From Mesorhizobium sp. M8A.F.Ca.ET.218.01.1.1 (lineage in GTDB: Bacteria > Pseudomonadota > Alphaproteobacteria > Rhizobiales > Rhizobiaceae), in contig NZ_SRUZ01000001.1 of assembly GCF_004791165.1 (NCBI RefSeq), positions 726,382 through 790,381 on the forward strand: a stretch of 64,000 bases of DNA, written 5' to 3'. Shown here one piece after another: positions 60,906 to 64,000 of this stretch. The position numbers and the translations under genes were made by a program. Under the pieces are notes generated by a model, which had not been told where the DNA came from, ran no database searches, and saw only the letters and a program-made list of their open reading frames with translations. The first letter of the stretch is position 1. Each line of letters begins with the position of its first letter.

Positions 60906-61490
60906 ATGGCAGGGCTGCTCGCTCTATCCAGGGTCATTGACCGCGCCAACGAATTCATCGGCAAATCGGTATCCTGGCTGATCCTGCTGGCGATCCTGGT
61001 GAGCGCGGCCAACGCCGTCATCCGCAAGGTCTTCGACATTTCGTCGAATGCATGGCTGGAGCTGCAATGGTACCTGTTCGGCGCGGCGTTCATGCTGGCT
61101 GCCGCCTATACGCTGAAGCAGAACGAGCATATCCGCATCGACATCGTCTACGGCCTGTTCTCGCGCCGCGTGCAGCACTGGATCGACCTTCTCGGCCACA
61201 TCCTGTTCCTGATGCCGTTCGTGACGCTGATGGTGTTCTATTTCGTGCCCTACGTGCGGCTGTCCTTCCACAGCGGTGAAATGTCGACCAATGCGGGCGG
61301 CCTGATCGTGTGGCCGGCCAAGGCCATCCTGCTGGTCGGCTTTTTCCTGCTCGCGCTGCAGGGCATTTCCGAGATCGTCAAGAAGATCGCCATCATGCGC
61401 GGCGTCATGGATGATCCCAACCCGTTCATTTCCGTGCACGAACAGGCCGAACTCGAAGCCAAGGCGCTCGCCGAAGAGGTGCGCTCGTGA
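60906..61490 (+). CDS. dctQ: TRAP transporter small permease (DctQ type)
   Basis: 194 residues with four membrane helices, starting at an ATG at 60906 after AGGGAGGA. VSWLILLAILVSAANAVIRKVFDISSNAWLELQWYLFGAAFMLAAAYTLKQNEHIRIDIVYGLFSRRVQHWIDLLGHILFLMPFV is the standard DctQ pattern, with the ELQWYLFG and HIRIDI motifs. It pairs with the large permease whose start overlaps its stop by one base. The TRAP binding protein is missing in this window, and the substrate unknown (carboxylates or sugar acids are typical). Confidence 0.88.
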   Translation: MAGLLALSRVIDRANEFIGKSVSWLILLAILVSAANAVIRKVFDISSNAWLELQWYLFGAAFMLAAAYTLKQNEHIRIDIVYGLFSRRVQHWIDLLGHILFLMPFVTLMVFYFVPYVRLSFHSGEMSTNAGGLIVWPAKAILLVGFFLLALQGISEIVKKIAIMRGVMDDPNPFISVHEQAELEAKALAEEVRS

Positions 61491-63340
61491 TGGAGTTCAT
61501 CGCCCAGAACATGGCGCCGATCATGTTCGCCTCGCTGATCCTGTTCATGCTGATCGGCTATCCCGTCGCCTTTTCGCTTGCCGCCAACGGCCTGATGTTC
61601 TTCTTCATCGGCGTGCTTTTGACGCCCTATTCGGGCGGCGCGATCAATCTCGCATGGCCGCTGCTCTATGCGCTGCCGGACAATTTCTACGGCAGCCGGG
61701 TAATGTCGAACGACACGCTGCTGGCCATTCCGTTCTTCACCTTCATGGGCATCGTGCTCGAGCGATCCGGCATGGCCGAGGACCTGCTCGACACTATCGG
61801 CCAGCTGTTCGGACCGATCCGCGGCGGCCTTGCCTACGCGGTGATCTTCGTCGGCGCGCTGTTGGCGGCGACAACCGGCGTGGTGGCGGCCTCGGTCATC
61901 GCCATGGGGCTGATCTCGCTGCCGATCATGCTGCGCTATGGTTATGACCGCCGGGTGGCGTCCGGCGTCATCGCGGCGTCGGGCACGCTTGCGCAGATCA
62001 TTCCGCCGTCGCTGGTGCTGATCGTTCTCGCCGACCAGCTCGGCCGCTCGGTGGGCGACATGTATGCCGGCGCCCTGATCCCCGGCCTGGTGCTGACGGG
62101 CCTATACACGCTCTACATCGTGATCATGTCGATCGTCCGGCCAAAGTCGATGCCGGCCCTGCCGCTCGAGGCCCGCACACTCGGCCATGGCGTGGTGTCC
62201 CTGCTGATCGCGTTGGTGGTGGCCGTGGCGATCGCCTATGCCGCCTACCGTTACCTGGTGCCCGCTCATGGCGACAATGCCGACATTCTCGGCGCGGCCG
62301 TCGGCGTCATCTTCATCTACGTCGTCGCGATTCTCGACCGCAGCCTAAACATCAACATGATGTCGCGGCTGGCGCAGCAGGTCGTGATCGTGCTGATCCC
62401 GCCGCTGGCGCTGATCTTCCTGGTGCTCGGCACCATCTTCCTCGGCATCGCCACCCCAACCGAGGGCGGCGCCATGGGTGCGGTCGGCGCGCTGGGCATG
62501 GCGGCGATGAAGGGCCGGCTGTCGATGGACGTGATCAAGCAGGCGCTGGCCTCGACGACGCGGCTGTCGTCCTTCGTGCTGTTCATCCTGATCGGCGCGC
62601 GGGTGTTCTCGCTGACCTTCTATGGGGTCAACGGCCAGATCTGGGTCGAGCATCTCCTGACCTCGCTGCCGGGCGGCGAAGTCGGCTTCCTGATCGGCGT
62701 CAACATCCTTGTCTTCTTCCTCGCCTTCTTCCTCGACTTCTTCGAACTGGCCTTCATCATCGTGCCGCTTCTGGCGCCGGCCGCCGACAAGCTCGGCATC
62801 GACCTGATCTGGTTCGGCGTGCTGCTGGGCGTCAACATGCAGACCAGTTTCATGCACCCGCCCTTCGGCTTCGCGCTGTTCTACCTGCGCTCGGTCGCCG
62901 CCCGTGTGCCCTATCTCGACCGCCTGACCGGCAAGCAGATCGCGCCGGTGACGACGGGCCAGATCTATTGGGGCGCGGTGCCGTTCGTCTGCATCCAGGT
63001 CATCATGATCGGCCTGACCATCGCCTTCCCGCAAATGGTGATGCGCTACAAGGGCACGGCCGTCGATTCCGGCACGATCGACTACAAGGTGCCGGAAGTG
63101 CCGGGCCTGTCGCCGCTCGGCGCCCCGCAGGATGGTAGCGCGCCCGCCAGTGGCGGCAACGCACCGGCCGCGCCCGGCACGCCCGAGCTGTCGCAACCGC
63201 CGAATTTCGGCGATGCGCCGCCGGCCAAGCCGGCGACACCGACGCCGGACCTGTCGCAGCCGCCGAATTTCGGCGATGCGCCGCCGGCCAAGCCGGCGAC
63301 ACCGACGCCGGACCTGTCGCAGCCGCCGAATTTCAACTGA
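61490..63340 (+). CDS. dctM: TRAP transporter large permease (DctM type) with a repetitive tail
   Basis: About 616 residues, longer than the usual 430-ish (or 500-600 for the long 'dicarboxylate' group). PVAFSLAANGLMFFFIGVLL, LLAIPFFTFMGIVLERSGMAEDLLDTIGQLFGPIRGGLAYAVIFVGALLAATTGVVAASVIAMGLISLPIMLRYGYD and GTLAQIIPPSLVLIVLADQLGRSVGDMYAGALIPGLVL are DctM signatures. An extra region with helices (ARTLGHGVVSLLIALVVAVAIAYAAYRYL) is inserted at about 230-290. The last 60 residues are Pro/Ala-rich with repeats of 21 residues. ATG at 61490 overlaps the dctQ stop. Confidence 0.9.
   Translation: MEFIAQNMAPIMFASLILFMLIGYPVAFSLAANGLMFFFIGVLLTPYSGGAINLAWPLLYALPDNFYGSRVMSNDTLLAIPFFTFMGIVLERSGMAEDLLDTIGQLFGPIRGGLAYAVIFVGALLAATTGVVAASVIAMGLISLPIMLRYGYDRRVASGVIAASGTLAQIIPPSLVLIVLADQLGRSVGDMYAGALIPGLVLTGLYTLYIVIMSIVRPKSMPALPLEARTLGHGVVSLLIALVVAVAIAYAAYRYLVPAHGDNADILGAAVGVIFIYVVAILDRSLNINMMSRLAQQVVIVLIPPLALIFLVLGTIFLGIATPTEGGAMGAVGALGMAAMKGRLSMDVIKQALASTTRLSSFVLFILIGARVFSLTFYGVNGQIWVEHLLTSLPGGEVGFLIGVNILVFFLAFFLDFFELAFIIVPLLAPAADKLGIDLIWFGVLLGVNMQTSFMHPPFGFALFYLRSVAARVPYLDRLTGKQIAPVTTGQIYWGAVPFVCIQVIMIGLTIAFPQMVMRYKGTAVDSGTIDYKVPEVPGLSPLGAPQDGSAPASGGNAPAAPGTPELSQPPNFGDAPPAKPATPTPDLSQPPNFGDAPPAKPATPTPDLSQPPNFN
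63197..63340 (+). repeat. 63-bp tandem repeat in the dctM tail
   Basis: Two near-identical 63-bp units (63197-63259 and 63260-63322) and a partial third encode 21-residue peptides beginning PPNFGDAPPAKP and ending TPDLSQ. It is in frame and forms a Pro/Ala-rich cytoplasmic or periplasmic tail, which could expand or shrink by recombination. Confidence 0.95.
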
Positions 63341-63359
63341 GCTCGGAGGGGAAGACGCC

Positions 63360-64000
63360 ATGAAAGCCGTGCGGTTGGAGAGAGTGGGCGGCATCGCGCT
63401 GCGCGAGGTCGCCAAGCCGGTTCCCGGTCCGGACGAGCTTCTGGTGCGGATCGAGGCCTGCGGTGTCTGCGGCACCGACCGGCATCTTTTCCACGGCGAA
63501 TTCCCTTGCAGGCCGCCTGTGACGCCCGGGCACGAGTTCGCCGGCATCATCGAGGCCATCGGTAATGCGGTCTCCGGCTTTGCCGTCGGCGACCGGGTCA
63601 CTGGCGATCCCAACATCGCCTGCGGACGGTGCCCGCATTGCCATGCCGGCCGGGTCAATCTGTGCCGCAATCTCAACGCCATCGGCATCCATCGCGACGG
63701 CGGCTTTGCCGATTATGTGGTGATGCCGCAAAAACAGGCCTTTGTCCTTCCCGCAGATCTGAAACCGACGCATGGCGCATTCTGCGAGCCGCTCGGCTGC
63801 TGCCTGCACGGTGTCGACCTTGCCGAGATCAAGCCGGGCGGCTCGGTTGTCGTGCTCGGCGGCGGCGTGATCGGCCTGCTCACGGTGCAGCTGGCTCGGC
63901 TCGCCGGGGCCACCACCATCATCCTGTCGACAAGGCAAGCCTCGCGCCGCGCGCTTGCGAGGGAACTCGGCGCGACGGCGACGGTCGATCCCACAGCCGC
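63360..64000 (+). CDS. Zinc-dependent alcohol dehydrogenase (MDR family), cut by the window end
   Basis: 213 codons from an ATG at 63360 (after GGAGGGGAAG) run off the end of the window. Catalytic-zinc residues lie in EACGVCGTDRHLFHGE and PGHEFAGIIEAIG; four cysteines (CGRCPHCHAGRVNLC) bind the structural zinc. VVVLGGGVIGLLTVQLARLAGA starts the Rossmann fold. This fits the sorbitol/threonine/L-idonate dehydrogenase group. It follows dctM by 19 nt, so it probably oxidises the compound carried by the TRAP system, such as a polyol or hydroxy acid. Confidence 0.9.
   Translation, partial: MKAVRLERVGGIALREVAKPVPGPDELLVRIEACGVCGTDRHLFHGEFPCRPPVTPGHEFAGIIEAIGNAVSGFAVGDRVTGDPNIACGRCPHCHAGRVNLCRNLNAIGIHRDGGFADYVVMPQKQAFVLPADLKPTHGAFCEPLGCCLHGVDLAEIKPGGSVVVLGGGVIGLLTVQLARLAGATTIILSTRQASRRALARELGATATVDPTA

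Noticed and set aside
62345..63688. 447-codon minus-strand frame opposite dctM and the dehydrogenase
   Set aside because: Runs through two recognised genes and owes its RRRCRRLGRR-like repeats to the 63-bp repeat.

Overview
The window is high-GC alphaproteobacterial chromosome, most like Mesorhizobium or a close relative in the Rhizobiales (inferred from gene content, codon use and the gene order tRNA-Ala / FYDLN protein / aroA / cmk / rpsA). It is a mosaic of conserved housekeeping blocks (aroA-cmk-rpsA, gyrB, pntA-pntA2-pntB) and nutrient-scavenging clusters, most of which pair an ABC or TRAP transporter with its catabolic enzymes and a local regulator. No phage, insertion sequence, rRNA or CRISPR array was seen.

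Layout. 1-4,400 (minus): organosulfur use, with the N-terminus of a branched-chain-type ABC ATPase, a dimethylsulfone monooxygenase (sfnG), an FAD protein and an alkanesulfonate monooxygenase (ssuD). 4,600-12,700: sugar cluster 1, an RbsABC-type transporter (ATPase, two permeases, binding protein; minus) divergent from a GntR/FCD regulator, an altronate/galactarate-type dehydratase and an SDR (plus). A short AT-rich motif recurs in both promoter regions and is the probable operator. 12,700-21,800: sugar cluster 2, an araFGH-type transporter followed by an SDR, an IlvD/Edd sugar-acid dehydratase and a DapA-family enzyme (minus), divergent from a DgoR-like regulator and dgoD (plus). It reads as non-phosphorylative L-arabinose/D-galactose breakdown, with an inverted repeat between the two arms.

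21,800-27,300: small lipoprotein, tRNA-Ala(GGC), acidic FYDLN protein, aroA, cmk, rpsA with a strong terminator. 27,400-36,300: a cluster for a guanidino or other basic amino acid: SDR, ThDP decarboxylase-like enzyme, TetR/BetI regulator overlapping a dimethylargininase-like hydrolase (minus), divergent from a HisP/HisJ/HisQ/HisM-type transporter and an Ldh2/DpkA-type imino-acid reductase (plus). 36,500-43,500: small secreted protein, DoxX protein, NDUFA9-like NAD-binding protein, cytochrome P450 divergent from an FMN reductase, and a caspase-like/TPR protein broken by a frameshift between its catalytic His and Cys.

43,600-54,700: gyrB, small membrane proteins, proton-translocating transhydrogenase, cytochrome oxidase subunit IV, a DUF3096 mini-protein, a FeeM-like N-acyl amino acid synthase and a membrane-bound PAS-GGDEF-EAL protein. 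54,800-64,000: fused indolepyruvate ferredoxin oxidoreductase, lipoprotein and CGNR protein (minus), then an orphan LivH-type permease, a TRAP dctQM pair whose DctM carries a repetitive tail, and a truncated zinc alcohol dehydrogenase (plus).

The most unusual local structures are: an 18-bp tandem repeat that multiplies a Shine-Dalgarno plus ATG at the start of the cluster 1 binding protein while extending the upstream permease; eight copies of an octamer between the permease and reductase genes at 35.1 kb; the caspase frameshift; and three copies of a dispersed palindromic repeat, one of which supplies the end of a TetR gene.
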